A stretch of 9,257 nucleotides of DNA from Verrucomicrobiota bacterium (GCA_026398285.1 JAPLTI010000328.1:1-9257); one strand, 5' to 3'; numbered from the stretch's first letter, positions 1-6,493 are shown. The notes: a model not told the origin generated them from the sequence alone. Made by a program: numbers and translations.

Positions 1-50
1 AGACACTCGTTTTTTGCCTTCTTATGGGACGGCAGTGATAGCGATCCGTA

Positions 51-156
51 TTTTTTAACCACGAATAGGACGAATTTTCACGAATTGGGAGCGGCTTCGC
101 CGGAGAATTTCATTCTCGGTTTTTATTCGTGGTTATTCGTAAAATTCGTGGTTTAA
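51..156. repeat. AACCACGAAT inverted repeat element
   Basis: AACCACGAAT at 57-66 is followed by further ACGAAT units at 71-76 and 80-86. It faces inverted copies ATTCGTGGTT at 125-134 and again at 144-153. Between the arms lie two small perfect hairpins: CGGC/GCCG around a TTC loop at 92-102, and GAGAAT/ATTCTC around a TTC loop at 103-117. This class of AACCACGAAT repeat is a widely dispersed non-coding element in several bacterial phyla. I see no function for it here. Confidence 0.6.
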
Positions 157-450
157 GTGTGAATCGTCTGCATATTCAAACAGGCAGCTCATTCACTTTC
201 CCATTGGACCAGGTTGATTGAAGTTGGCGTGCGGCAAGCGAGGATGTTTGGACAAAATTTGGAGAAAGACTTGCCAGAGGCAGCCTATCTTCAGGCATCC
301 TAACCTTATCCACAGAGAACGGTGGATTGAGGGAGACAGATGGCGCCACTCAAGATGGAAATCAGTGCCAACACGGGAGGGACGCCCATGCCCCCTTGGC
401 TTTTGAGTCTCACGCGCTTTCCTTTCAGATCAGGATTTCGTAAACCCAGC

Positions 451-475
451 CGAGGCCTCCTGGATGGAGGCCTCG
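451..475 (-). terminator. Terminator-like hairpin after gene 1
   Basis: CGAGGCCTCC and GGAGGCCTCG form a perfect 10-bp stem around a 5-base loop, 15 bases past the stop codon of gene 1 and thus past the end of the whole array. In the minus-strand RNA it is followed by GCUGGGUUUACG, so the U-tract is poor. It is the strongest hairpin in the right place to end the transcript, but it could need Rho or simply protect the 3' end. Confidence 0.6.
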
Positions 476-490
476 ATCAGGGGTGGAAAT

Positions 491-1309
491 TTATTCCAAT
501 AATCTCAGCAGACTTTGAGCCGAGGTATTGGCTTGTGCCAAGACAGCAAGTCCGGCTTCCTGTAGGATCGTGTATCTTGCGAAGTTTGTGCTTTCTTCGG
601 CGATATCGACATCCATGATCCGGCTATTTGCGGCCTCAAGGTTTGTGCGGTTTACGGCCAAGATTTCCTGCGCAAATGTCATGCGAGACTGCTCCGCACC
701 GTTGATAGCCCGAAGTTCCGCAATATCTTGAATTGCAATTTCAAGCGCAGCAGATGCAGTTGTTGCATAGTCCACTGTGGAAATTCCACCCGTCAGCGCT
801 ACAATGTCGGTATCCACCGCATCAAGGTCGGCCTTGGTGATTCCGGCCGTTTGCGTTCCATTCTCCGAGGTAACAACTGACAATGTTTGACCGCTTGCTG
901 CAAAGAGCGAGATGCCATTGAACTCTTCCGCCAGTAAATCGGACATGTTGGCCTGCAACTCGACAAATTCCTTATGATAGAGTGCTGTATCATTGGTTGA
1001 CACGGTGTCAACCGAAGCCAATGTGGCCAACTCTGCCATGCGAAGGGCGATGGATGATGCCACTTGCAGAACGCCATCCTGCGATTGCAGGAAGGAAAGC
1101 GCATTTCCCACATTGGCCGAGACGGCATCCGTTCGACGGATCGCCGCCGAGAGCTTCAGTGAGACCGCCAAGCCGCCTGGATCATCGACGGCGGAGTTGA
1201 TTCGGTAACCGCTTGAAAGCCGAGTGAGGCTTTTTTGCAGATTGCGGTTGTTTTGGTTCAGATGGTAAGAAACCGGCGAGGCGGCTCCTGTAGCATTAAG
1301 ACTGATCAT
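491..1309 (-). CDS. fliC: Flagellin, compact, divergent paralog (gene 1)
   Basis: Flagellar filament subunit, exported through the flagellar type III apparatus and polymerised at the cell surface. At 272 aa it is shorter than Bacillus Hag (about 304 aa), so it has only D0/D1 plus a small variable part. N-terminal D0/D1 spans about residues 1-136, with LSSGYRIN near 31-38 and FNGISLF at 130-136. C-terminal D1/D0 spans about 190-272, with NGAEQSRM, TNLEAANSR and the end QSLLRLLE. Residues 89-94 (L-R-M-A-E-L) align with the R90/E93/L94 region of Salmonella FliC that TLR5 recognises. It is the most divergent compact paralog: it starts MISLNATGAASP rather than MISLNTNTASM and has VDDPGG where most have FDDAGG. 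It is last in the array. The ATG is set by AAAGGA seven bases upstream, and a full conserved leader implies its own promoter. Confidence 0.96.
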   Translation of the reverse strand: MISLNATGAASPVSYHLNQNNRNLQKSLTRLSSGYRINSAVDDPGGLAVSLKLSAAIRRTDAVSANVGNALSFLQSQDGVLQVASSIALRMAELATLASVDTVSTNDTALYHKEFVELQANMSDLLAEEFNGISLFAASGQTLSVVTSENGTQTAGITKADLDAVDTDIVALTGGISTVDYATTASAALEIAIQDIAELRAINGAEQSRMTFAQEILAVNRTNLEAANSRIMDVDIAEESTNFARYTILQEAGLAVLAQANTSAQSLLRLLE

Positions 1310-1316
1310 ATGATAT

Positions 1317-1322
1317 TCCTTT
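1317..1322 (-). promoter_or_regulatory. Ribosome binding site of gene 1
   Basis: AAAGGA on the minus strand lies 7 bases before the ATG at 1309 and fixes the start. Its GGA is also the second candidate CsrA contact; the first is the hairpin at 1333-1348. Confidence 0.8.
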
Positions 1323-1332
1323 CAATTTACTT

Positions 1333-1348
1333 GCGGCTTCCGCGCCAC
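1333..1348 (-). promoter_or_regulatory. Leader hairpin of gene 1, covarying stem
   Basis: Minus strand GTGGC-GCGGAA-GCCGC forms a 5-bp stem with a 6-base loop. Compared with the GCAGC/GCTGC stem in front of genes 3, 4, 6 and 7, the central A-U pair has become G-C and one C-G pair has become U-G. Both changes keep the pairing, while the loop GCGGAA is unchanged. This is direct covariation evidence for an RNA structure. A GGA in a hexaloop is the known CsrA recognition pattern; that role is inferred. Confidence 0.75.
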
Positions 1349-1364
1349 GGACGGGTCGAAGTTT

Positions 1365-1382
1365 GAGTGCTCGGCCTCACTT
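1365..1382 (-). promoter_or_regulatory. Conserved upstream box of gene 1
   Basis: Minus strand AAGTGAGGCCGAGCACTC is one of five near-identical 18-base boxes upstream of flagellin genes. AGTG and CACT form an inverted repeat around 8 bases. The inner GCCGAGCA resembles the flagellar sigma-28 -10 element GCCGATAA. No good TAAA -35 lies 15 bases upstream here (GCGA instead), so a sigma-28 promoter is only possible. It could instead be a regulator's operator or a 5' RNA stem. Confidence 0.5.
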
Positions 1383-1440
1383 TTGGATTTTCGCCAAATT
1401 TTTTGTTTTTTAATAAGCTTTTGAGAAACCTAGGTTGAGA

Positions 1441-2808
1441 TTATAAAATGAGGTTGAACAAGGAACTGTTCATGGCCACATTGGATTGAGCGATGTAAGC
1501 CGTGCCCGCATCCTGCAGAAGCTTTAAACGGGAGAAGTTGACACTCTCGGCAGCAACATCTAAATCGCGAATCTCACCAAGGGATTCCGTGGCGTGATTC
1601 TTAAGCAAAGCATTGGAATCAATCAGATTTCTGATTCGGTTTTGCTTGGCACCATTCAGGGCGATGTATTGTGCGAGGGTGTCGAAGTCTACCAACTCTG
1701 TGGTAATTAATGAGTCAATAATTCCATTTATTGCTGCACTCATATTGGCATTCGCTTTCACTAATGTATCCGTATTCGCACCTGCTTGAGATATAAGCTG
1801 AGGAGTAAGCTGGTCATAAGTATCACCAGTAGGGTGGTCTGTAAATAACCAAAGGTTTACGCTGTCTTGATTCAAGCGATCTGTAACATCGCTTAAAGTT
1901 AAACCAGGGGTTCTTATCGGATCAGAGCGCTCATCAGTAAAAGCCATCAAAACTTTTTTCGAATTTGAATACTGCCAGCCCCCGCCTGCATTTAATGCAT
2001 CATTAATACCATCGATTAAAGTTTCTCCAGGAGTGCCGCCGCCGCCTGCGTTAATTGCGTCAAGTTGATTTTGGAGCGCCCCAGTTGAGGTAACGAAATT
2101 TCCACCGTCAGGTGCAAAAAAATCGTGGTAAGGAGGGGAGCCAATGCCCTTATAGGCTACAGCTTTTGCTTGCCAAGTAGATGCATTAAGTTTTGTTTGA
2201 ACAGCATTTACAAAGTTTGCTACATTAGCTTGGACGGTATCAATTGTCCCCTGCATACTATTTGAATAATCCATTAAGAAAACCATCTCCACTGGCAATG
2301 CATCATTCTGGTTGGTAAGATTAAATTGCAATACTGTTTCAGCAGCGCTATTGATTAAACCAGTATCGGCATCCATCGAATCCATGTCGGAATCTGGTGA
2401 AAAGAGCCTTACTCCGTTGAACCTCTCATCGCGAATTTGATAAATTTGCGCGATGAGATTCGACTTCTCAGCGTCATAGATTGAGATATCTCCTTGATTT
2501 TTAATGACATCCTGTTTTTGGATTTCAATTTCTTGAATTCTCGTAAAGATACTCCCAACGCGCTTGAGGTAGGCTTCTTGGGTCTCCAAAAAAGAGAGCG
2601 TGTTTCCCAGGTTCTGACCGAGGGCCGATGACTGGAGCACCTTGTTATTAAACCTTGCCGAGACAGCTACTCCCGCCGGATCATCGAACGAGGAATTTAT
2701 TCGCAATCCACTCGAAAGACGGGTTATGCTTTGCTTCAGGTTTTGGTTTGTTCTGGCTAAAGTCAATGAGGCTGACATGGGCGCAGCATTTGAACTTAAG
2801 TTGATCAT
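1441..2808 (-). CDS. fliC: Flagellin with inserted von Willebrand A domain (gene 2)
   Basis: Filament-type flagellin of 455 aa. The N-terminal D0/D1 (about 1-136) is recognisable by LSSGLRINSSFDDPAG at 31-46 and FNGVRLF at 130-136. The C-terminal D1/D0 (about 371-455) carries NGAKQNRIR, RDLDVAAESVNFSRLKLLQDAG and an atypical end, SLFNLIL. Between them, about 172-368 reads as a full vWA domain. The first strand MVFLMDYSNSM supplies D180, S182 and S184 of the MIDAS motif DxSxS; GGGGTPGETL supplies T259; and VLMAFTDERSDP supplies D292. vWA domains bind protein ligands through a divalent metal at this site. An acidic linker, DSDMDSMDADTG (139-150), precedes it. The VVTSHDG motif of the other paralogs is missing. 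The gene follows gene 3 after 105 bases and lacks the conserved leader and any GGA-type ribosome binding site, so it is probably co-transcribed with gene 3 and weakly translated. Display on the filament surface is inferred. Confidence 0.92.
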   Translation of the reverse strand: MINLSSNAAPMSASLTLARTNQNLKQSITRLSSGLRINSSFDDPAGVAVSARFNNKVLQSSALGQNLGNTLSFLETQEAYLKRVGSIFTRIQEIEIQKQDVIKNQGDISIYDAEKSNLIAQIYQIRDERFNGVRLFSPDSDMDSMDADTGLINSAAETVLQFNLTNQNDALPVEMVFLMDYSNSMQGTIDTVQANVANFVNAVQTKLNASTWQAKAVAYKGIGSPPYHDFFAPDGGNFVTSTGALQNQLDAINAGGGGTPGETLIDGINDALNAGGGWQYSNSKKVLMAFTDERSDPIRTPGLTLSDVTDRLNQDSVNLWLFTDHPTGDTYDQLTPQLISQAGANTDTLVKANANMSAAINGIIDSLITTELVDFDTLAQYIALNGAKQNRIRNLIDSNALLKNHATESLGEIRDLDVAAESVNFSRLKLLQDAGTAYIAQSNVAMNSSLFNLIL

Positions 2809-2858
2809 AAGAATTATTTTAATTCATTTTTTACAGAGCTTTGAGTTTCATACCAGAC

Positions 2859-2871
2859 TGCGAATCTCGCA
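2859..2871. other. Small hairpin between genes 3 and 2
   Basis: TGCGA and TCGCA pair around a 3-base loop in the 105-base gap between gene 3 and gene 2. The stem is only 5 bp with no U-tract after it, so it is unlikely to terminate transcription. It may be chance. Confidence 0.25.
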
Positions 2872-2913
2872 TGAAGTCGATGAACCGGAATTGGTTGACC
2901 ACTACGAATATCC

Positions 2914-3786
2914 TCAGACGAGCAACCGCAAGAGCGATTGGCCTGACTGATTGGCTTGGGCCAGCATCGCCGTGCCGGCTTGTTGCAGGATGTTCAATCG
3001 AGCTAGGTTGGCGCTTTCCGATGCGATATCGACATCCATTATGCGGCCATTGGCTGCCTCAAGGTTGGTTTTATTTACCGAAAGCATATCGGCTGCAAAG
3101 GTCAGGCGCACCTGCTCGGAACCATTTGTGGCTCGGAGAGTGGCGAGATTTTGAATGGCGTTGGTTATGGAACTAACAGCCGCAGATGCTGCTGTCGGAC
3201 TTCCAAATACTGTGCTTATCGATGTTCCCGCAAGAGACGCTCCAGAATCAGTTCCAACATAATATGCTACAGAACCTAAATCCGATTGACTTATGCTAAT
3301 GGTTTGTCCGCCATCGTGCGCAGTTACAACAGTTAGCGTATTGGTTGTTGTGATAGTTGCGTCATTCCCCCCGTTATTGAATAGTGATACGCCATTAAAT
3401 TGTTCCCCAAGCATAGATTTTAGTTGGCTTTGCAATGATTGAAACTCTGTTTTGTAAAGAGCTGTGTCTTGCGTGGATTTAGTGACATCCGTTGCCAACT
3501 GGATTAACTCCGACATACGACTTACCACCTTCTCAGCCGTCTTCAAAACACCATCCTGCGTCTGCAAGAGAGACAGAGCATTATTCACATTCGCCTGAGT
3601 AGCCTCTGTCCGGCGAATTGATGCCGAGAGCTTCATCGACACTGCCAAACCACCGGCGTCGTCGAAGGAGGAGTTGATTCGTGATCCGCTCGACAACCGA
3701 TTGAGGCTCCGTTGCAGGTTCACATTGGTGTTGCTTAAGTTATACGCCGCCGACATGGACGCCGTATTTGTATTGAGACTGATCAT
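2914..3786 (-). CDS. fliC: Flagellin, compact (gene 3)
   Basis: Filament subunit of 290 aa with flagellin N-terminal D0/D1 (about 1-136; LNRLSSGSRINSSFDDAGG at 28-46, SRMSEL at 89-94, FNGVSLF at 130-136) and C-terminal D1/D0 (about 207-290; NGSEQVRLTFAADML, TNLEAANGRIMDVDI, ILQQAGTAMLAQANQ, end LLRLLV). The variable part (about 137-206) is small, Ser/Thr/Gly-rich and contains LTVVTAHDGGQ, a motif shared in some form by six of the seven paralogs. The ATG has AAAGGA 8 bases upstream and matches the starts of the other paralogs. Its promoter block is the best sigma-28 match of the array. It is followed closely by gene 2, which probably shares its transcript. Its close match to gene 6, including the upstream spacer, marks the two as equivalent members of a duplicated unit. 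Confidence 0.97.
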   Translation of the reverse strand: MISLNTNTASMSAAYNLSNTNVNLQRSLNRLSSGSRINSSFDDAGGLAVSMKLSASIRRTEATQANVNNALSLLQTQDGVLKTAEKVVSRMSELIQLATDVTKSTQDTALYKTEFQSLQSQLKSMLGEQFNGVSLFNNGGNDATITTTNTLTVVTAHDGGQTISISQSDLGSVAYYVGTDSGASLAGTSISTVFGSPTAASAAVSSITNAIQNLATLRATNGSEQVRLTFAADMLSVNKTNLEAANGRIMDVDIASESANLARLNILQQAGTAMLAQANQSGQSLLRLLV

Positions 3787-3794
3787 TCTAGTAT

Positions 3795-3800
3795 TCCTTT
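3795..3800 (-). promoter_or_regulatory. Ribosome binding site of gene 3
   Basis: AAAGGA on the minus strand, 8 bases before the ATG, within the AAAAGTAAAGGAATAC stretch shared with genes 4, 6 and 7. Its GGA is the candidate second CsrA contact. Confidence 0.85.
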
Positions 3801-3812
3801 ACTTTTAATTTT

Positions 3813-3828
3813 GCAGCTTCCGCGCTGC
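3813..3828 (-). promoter_or_regulatory. Leader hairpin of gene 3 (GGA loop)
   Basis: Minus strand GCAGC-GCGGAA-GCTGC gives a 5-bp stem and hexaloop. The loop GGA lies about 21 bases upstream of the GGA in the ribosome binding site. A GGA-loop hairpin plus a GGA at the ribosome site is the arrangement by which CsrA represses translation of hag in Bacillus subtilis. The structure is seen in the sequence; the protein partner is inferred. Confidence 0.7.
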
Positions 3829-3847
3829 GATCGGGTCGCTTTAGCTT

Positions 3848-3877
3848 AGGTGTTCGACCTCACTTTGAACTGATTTA
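3848..3877 (-). promoter_or_regulatory. Conserved box and sigma-28-like promoter of gene 3
   Basis: On the minus strand TAAA (3874-3877), exactly 15 bases, then GTCGAACA (3851-3858) fits the spacing of the flagellar sigma-28 consensus TAAA-N15-GCCGATAA, with five or six of eight -10 positions alike. The same DNA contains the conserved AAGTGAGG-type box (3848-3865) found before genes 1, 4, 6 and 7. The -35 match is good only here, so promoter identity is plausible but not certain. Confidence 0.5.
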
Positions 3878-3883
3878 TTTTTT

Positions 3884-4012
3884 AACCACGGAGTTCACGG
3901 AGGAGGTTTTACTTATCCTTCATCTTATGAGCATTATGATACAGAATTTTTATTTCACTATACTCACCGGGATATTAGCTTCCTTGCGCCTATCCCGATA
4001 AGACATCGTTGA
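3884..4012. repeat. Duplicated spacer with AACCACGGAG repeat, copy 1
   Basis: Runs from AACCACGGAG through TTTTTATTTCACTATACTC, a hairpin, and CCCGATAAG to about GTTGATAG. A clearly homologous copy lies at 7580-7715 between genes 7 and 6. AACCACGGAGTTCACGGAGG belongs to a dispersed motif that in many genomes accompanies small GxxExxY-type genes; no such gene is present here. The matching position of both copies (behind gene 4 or 7, ahead of gene 3 or 6) supports duplication of the whole neighbourhood. Confidence 0.75.
3968..3997 (-). terminator. Possible terminator hairpin after gene 4
   Basis: CGGGATA and TATCCCG pair across a 16-base loop, extendable by two further pairs on the minus strand. 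The same structure recurs at 7673-7702 behind gene 7. The loop differs by a few bases between copies, but AAGGAAGCTAA (minus strand) is kept. No U-tract follows, so intrinsic termination is doubtful; a 3'-end-stabilising role is equally possible. Confidence 0.35.
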
Positions 4013-4061
4013 TAGCATTCTGTTAATTCACACACATTACTCGCGCATCAGGCTGATTTCA

Positions 4062-4084
4062 GCAGTCTTTCTCCGCTTCGCTCC
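4062..4084 (-). repeat. Short dispersed repeat GCGGAGAAAGACTGC, copy 1
   Basis: Minus strand GCGAAGCGGAGAAAGACTGC just behind gene 4 matches GCGGAGCGGAGAAAGACTGC at 8831-8850 in all but one position. A partial relative occurs near 261-275. It looks like a fragment of a dispersed intergenic repeat. I assign no function. Confidence 0.45.
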
Positions 4085-4104
4085 GATGCTGTCTAACGAT
4101 CTCT

Positions 4105-4917
4105 TCAGACCAACAAGCGCAAGAGAGACTGATTAGACTGATTCGCTTGAGCCAACATGGCAGTGCCCGCTTGTTGAAGGATATTGAGCCTCGCCAGATT
4201 TGCGCTCTCCGATGCGATATCGACATCCGTAATACGGCCGTTTGCGGCTTCAAGATTGGTTTTGTTTAATGCCAAGACATCGGCTGCGAAGGTCATGCGC
4301 ACTTGCTCTGAGCCATTTTTTGCACGCATATCAGCCAAATCTTGAATTGCAGTAGTTATTGTATCAATACTTGCTGATATAGCAGTCGTGGTAAGATTTA
4401 CCGTCTGGAGATCTGTAACTATAGCATCCAAGTCAGCGATAGTTATCGCCACACTTTGCCCACCATCGTGCGATGTAACAACCGCAAGACTGGTTTGTGT
4501 GGCGGTATCAAAAAGGCCAACATCATTGAAAAGCTCTGAAGTCATTGTGTTAAGGGCTGATGTCAATGAACTATATTCCGTTTGATACAGCGCCTTGTCT
4601 TCATCAGATTTAGTCACATCTGCAGAGAGTTGTGCCAATTCCGAGAGACGGGTGATGACTTTTTCAGCGGATTTTAAAACGCCATCTTGAGTCTGCAGAA
4701 ATGAGAGTGCATTATTCACATTAGCCTGAGTGGCTTCTGTGCGGCGAATCGATGCTGATAATTTCATCGACACCGCCAATCCGCCGGCATCGTCGAACGA
4801 GGAGTTGATTCGCGAGCCGCTCGAAAGCCTGTTCAAACTGCGCTGCAGTTGAACGCTTGTGCTTGACAGATTATACGCCGCCGCCATGGACGCCGTGTTT
4901 GTATTGAGACTGATCAT
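4105..4917 (-). CDS. fliC: Flagellin, compact (gene 4)
   Basis: Filament subunit, 270 aa, the shortest of the set. N-terminal D0/D1 covers about 1-136 (LNRLSSGSRINSSFDDAGG at 28-46; TRLSEL at 89-94) and C-terminal D1/D0 about 186-270 (NGSEQVRMTFAADVLALN, TNLEAANGRITDVDI, end SLLRLLV). Two small oddities are FNDVGLF at 130-136 where the others have FNG, and T230 in GRITDVDI. The variable segment is only about 50 residues, with LAVVTSHDGGQ near 144-154. The start is fixed by AAAGGA 8 bases upstream. Gene 4 heads the second three-gene unit (4-3-2) and has its own complete leader. It lies 98 bases downstream of gene 5. Confidence 0.97.
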   Translation of the reverse strand: MISLNTNTASMAAAYNLSSTSVQLQRSLNRLSSGSRINSSFDDAGGLAVSMKLSASIRRTEATQANVNNALSFLQTQDGVLKSAEKVITRLSELAQLSADVTKSDEDKALYQTEYSSLTSALNTMTSELFNDVGLFDTATQTSLAVVTSHDGGQSVAITIADLDAIVTDLQTVNLTTTAISASIDTITTAIQDLADMRAKNGSEQVRMTFAADVLALNKTNLEAANGRITDVDIASESANLARLNILQQAGTAMLAQANQSNQSLLRLLV

Positions 4918-4925
4918 TGTAGTAT

Positions 4926-4931
4926 TCCTTT
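4926..4931 (-). promoter_or_regulatory. Ribosome binding site of gene 4
   Basis: AAAGGA on the minus strand, 8 bases before the ATG at 4917, embedded in the shared AAAGTAAAGGAATAC stretch. Confidence 0.85.
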
Positions 4932-4946
4932 ACTTTTATATTTTTT

Positions 4947-4962
4947 GCAGCTTCCGCGCTGC
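4947..4962 (-). promoter_or_regulatory. Leader hairpin of gene 4 (GGA loop)
   Basis: Minus strand GCAGC-GCGGAA-GCTGC, identical in stem and loop to those before genes 3, 6 and 7. Distance to the ribosome site is slightly longer because of an A/T-rich linker (AAAAAATATAAAAG). It is a candidate CsrA contact by the same reasoning as for gene 3. Confidence 0.7.
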
Positions 4963-4981
4963 TATCGGGCCGCTTTAACTC

Positions 4982-4999
4982 AAGTGTTCGACCTCACTT
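4982..4999 (-). promoter_or_regulatory. Conserved upstream box of gene 4
   Basis: Minus strand AAGTGAGGTCGAACACTT has a perfect 5-bp inverted repeat AAGTG/CACTT around 8 bases. GTCGAACA inside it is the sigma-28 -10-like element, with AAAA in place of TAAA 15 bases upstream. The AT-rich tract immediately beyond (AAATTTTTTTGTTTT on the plus strand) resembles that beyond the gene 1 box. Confidence 0.5.
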
Positions 5000-5015
5000 T
5001 TTAAATTTTTTTGTT

Positions 5016-6473
5016 TTAATTCAGCAATCGCAAGAGCGTCTGACTCGACTGATTCGCCTGGGCGAGAATAGATATGGCACCTTGTTGCAGAATGCTTAAC
5101 CTCGCCAGGCCTGCGCTTTCAGCAGCAATGTCGACATTGACGATTTTGCCGTGGGCCAGTTGCAGGTTGGCATCGTTGACTTGGAGCACATCCGCCGCGT
5201 AGGTGAGGCGTGTTTGTTCGGCTCCGTTATTGGCACGCATCTGAGCAAGGCTTTGCATGGCTCTTTCCGCAACGATGGCAAATTCCTCTGCGGTGGATTG
5301 CGTCAACTCCGAGTCCGAGGCATTTGCAGCTGTTGCAGCGATTCCATTGCCACTCCAAGGCTCGAGGCTCATTGTTCGCGTAGTCGTATCCGTGGGAACA
5401 TTCAAAGTGATAGCACTGGTCGTTGACCCATCCTCTGGACGCGTATAAATGGAAGGGTTTGGCGTGTAGGAAACCGTAATTGATGCGGTGGATGTCGTTC
5501 CAGCGTGAAGCGGATCGATATAGTTTCCTGACCGCACATTTGAAGTTAATTGACGATAGGTTGGCGTTGTGACATGGGGTGGATTTGTTGGAGGCACGAG
5601 GGCGTAATTGTTTCCTCCAAGTGCAGTCAAAGGAGGGTTGCCCGGCGCAGAAATTTGAACGGTAACTGTTGCCGTTGTTGCTGCGGCCAAGGTTACGGAG
5701 TTAGTTCCAACCATTACAGAGTAGTTGTGGGCGGGAATAGTTGCTGCCCTATTGAGATGCCCAGCAGGAAGGCTGAATAAGTCAGTCCAGGTTTGAGTAA
5801 TGGATGTGGTTTGATCCAAGTTAAATATCTCGCCTGTTTCAAGATACCCATCGACATCCTGCGGTTCATTCGGCACAAAAATCCGCTTTGCCGAATTGCT
5901 TGGATCGGCAAACGACACAAAGCCATTGATGAGCATATTCATCCAAGGTTCTGTGTTGATAGCTACCGCTGAAGCGCCCATAGTCTGCAAACCATCGGCC
6001 GAAGTGACAACAGCGATCGATTGAGCAGCGGTTGCCGCTGGCACCGCACCACTTGGAGGGGCTACAAAGAGCGACATGCCATTAAATTTCTCCGATGAGA
6101 GAGCTGAGAGCTGCCCCTGGAGAGATTGAAACTCACTGTTGTAGGCCCCAACATCCGAGGCGTTTTTAGTTACATCTCTGGCCAATACAGCCAACTCTGA
6201 CATTCTTGACACAACTTTTTCTGCCACTTTCAAGACTCCATCTTGAGTCTGGAGGAAGGAAATCGTGTTGTTGACATTAGCTTGAGTTGACTGGGTTCTT
6301 CGGATAGAAGCCGCTAATTTCAAGGAAACTGCCAAACCGCCAGCATCGTCGCAAGATGAATTGATTCGCGAGCCGGAAGCCAGCCTGTTCATGCTTTTTT
6401 GAAGGTTCACACTGGAACTCCTGACATGATAGGAAGCCATGAGCGAAGTCGTGTTCGTATTCAAGCTAATCAT
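5016..6473 (-). CDS. fliC: Flagellin with large beta-rich insertion (gene 5)
   Basis: Flagellin of 485 aa. N-terminal D0/D1 is about 1-136 (LASGSRINSSCDDAGG at 31-46, SRMSEL at 89-94, FNGMSLF at 130-136). C-terminal D1/D0 is about 396-485 (NGAEQTRLTYAADVLQVN, KIVNVDIAAESAGLARL, end TLLRLLN). Residues about 172-395 are an insertion absent from the compact paralogs. It is rich in Thr, Ser, Ala, Pro and Val with alternating patterns such as ATVTVQISAPGNPP (268-281) and ASITVSYTP (330-338), suggesting Ig-like or other beta-sandwich folding. I do not recognise a named family. EPW occurs at each end (175-177 and 371-373). C41 replaces the usual Phe; cysteine is rare in flagellins. No conserved leader or ribosome site precedes the ATG, only a small hairpin four bases upstream. 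It is probably read through from gene 6, 126 bases upstream. Confidence 0.93.
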   Translation of the reverse strand: MISLNTNTTSLMASYHVRSSSVNLQKSMNRLASGSRINSSCDDAGGLAVSLKLAASIRRTQSTQANVNNTISFLQTQDGVLKVAEKVVSRMSELAVLARDVTKNASDVGAYNSEFQSLQGQLSALSSEKFNGMSLFVAPPSGAVPAATAAQSIAVVTSADGLQTMGASAVAINTEPWMNMLINGFVSFADPSNSAKRIFVPNEPQDVDGYLETGEIFNLDQTTSITQTWTDLFSLPAGHLNRAATIPAHNYSVMVGTNSVTLAAATTATVTVQISAPGNPPLTALGGNNYALVPPTNPPHVTTPTYRQLTSNVRSGNYIDPLHAGTTSTASITVSYTPNPSIYTRPEDGSTTSAITLNVPTDTTTRTMSLEPWSGNGIAATAANASDSELTQSTAEEFAIVAERAMQSLAQMRANNGAEQTRLTYAADVLQVNDANLQLAHGKIVNVDIAAESAGLARLSILQQGAISILAQANQSSQTLLRLLN

Positions 6474-6477
6474 GGCA

Positions 6478-6493
6478 ATCGAAAGTGTTCGAT
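6478..6493 (-). promoter_or_regulatory. Hairpin at the translation start of gene 5
   Basis: ATCGAA and TTCGAT form a perfect 6-bp stem with a 4-base loop, ending 4 bases before the ATG, where a ribosome site would be expected. The minus strand TCGAACACTT within it equals part of the conserved flagellin box of gene 4, so it may be a relic of that box with the rest of the leader deleted. Any effect on translation is inferred. Confidence 0.4.

Larger units (their letters stand above)
1..490. other. Gene-free left flank
   Basis: No credible gene is visible in this 490-base stretch on either strand. Short open frames near 218-406 and 340-618 have no recognisable protein features, and the second runs antisense into the 3' end of gene 1. 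The stretch holds a composite inverted repeat near 51-156, a weak copy of a dispersed motif (GGAGAAAGACTTGCC near 261-275), and a terminator-like hairpin at 451-475 that belongs to gene 1. The remainder shows nothing I can assign. Confidence 0.6.

Noticed and set aside
51..156. Inverted repeat as an insertion-sequence end or CRISPR-like array
   Set aside because: No transposase, target-site duplication or regularly spaced unique spacers are visible; the units match the known dispersed AACCACGAAT type.
306..314. TTATCCACA, a perfect DnaA box
   Set aside because: Only one box, with no cluster, no AT-rich unwinding region and no replication gene nearby; a single match in 9 kb is easily chance.
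340..618. 92-codon plus-strand open frame left of gene 1
   Set aside because: Its second half is antisense to the conserved C-terminus of gene 1, and the first half shows no recognisable protein.
1441..2808. Gene 2 as a chimera produced by misassembly
   Set aside because: The reading frame is open throughout, both flagellin ends are divergent in a consistent way from the other paralogs, and the insertion has intact domain boundaries and motifs.
2825..2851. Tiny upstream frames (ATG-AAT-TAA and a six-codon frame) before gene 2 as regulatory uORFs
   Set aside because: Neither has a ribosome site, and such short frames are expected by chance in AT-rich leader DNA.
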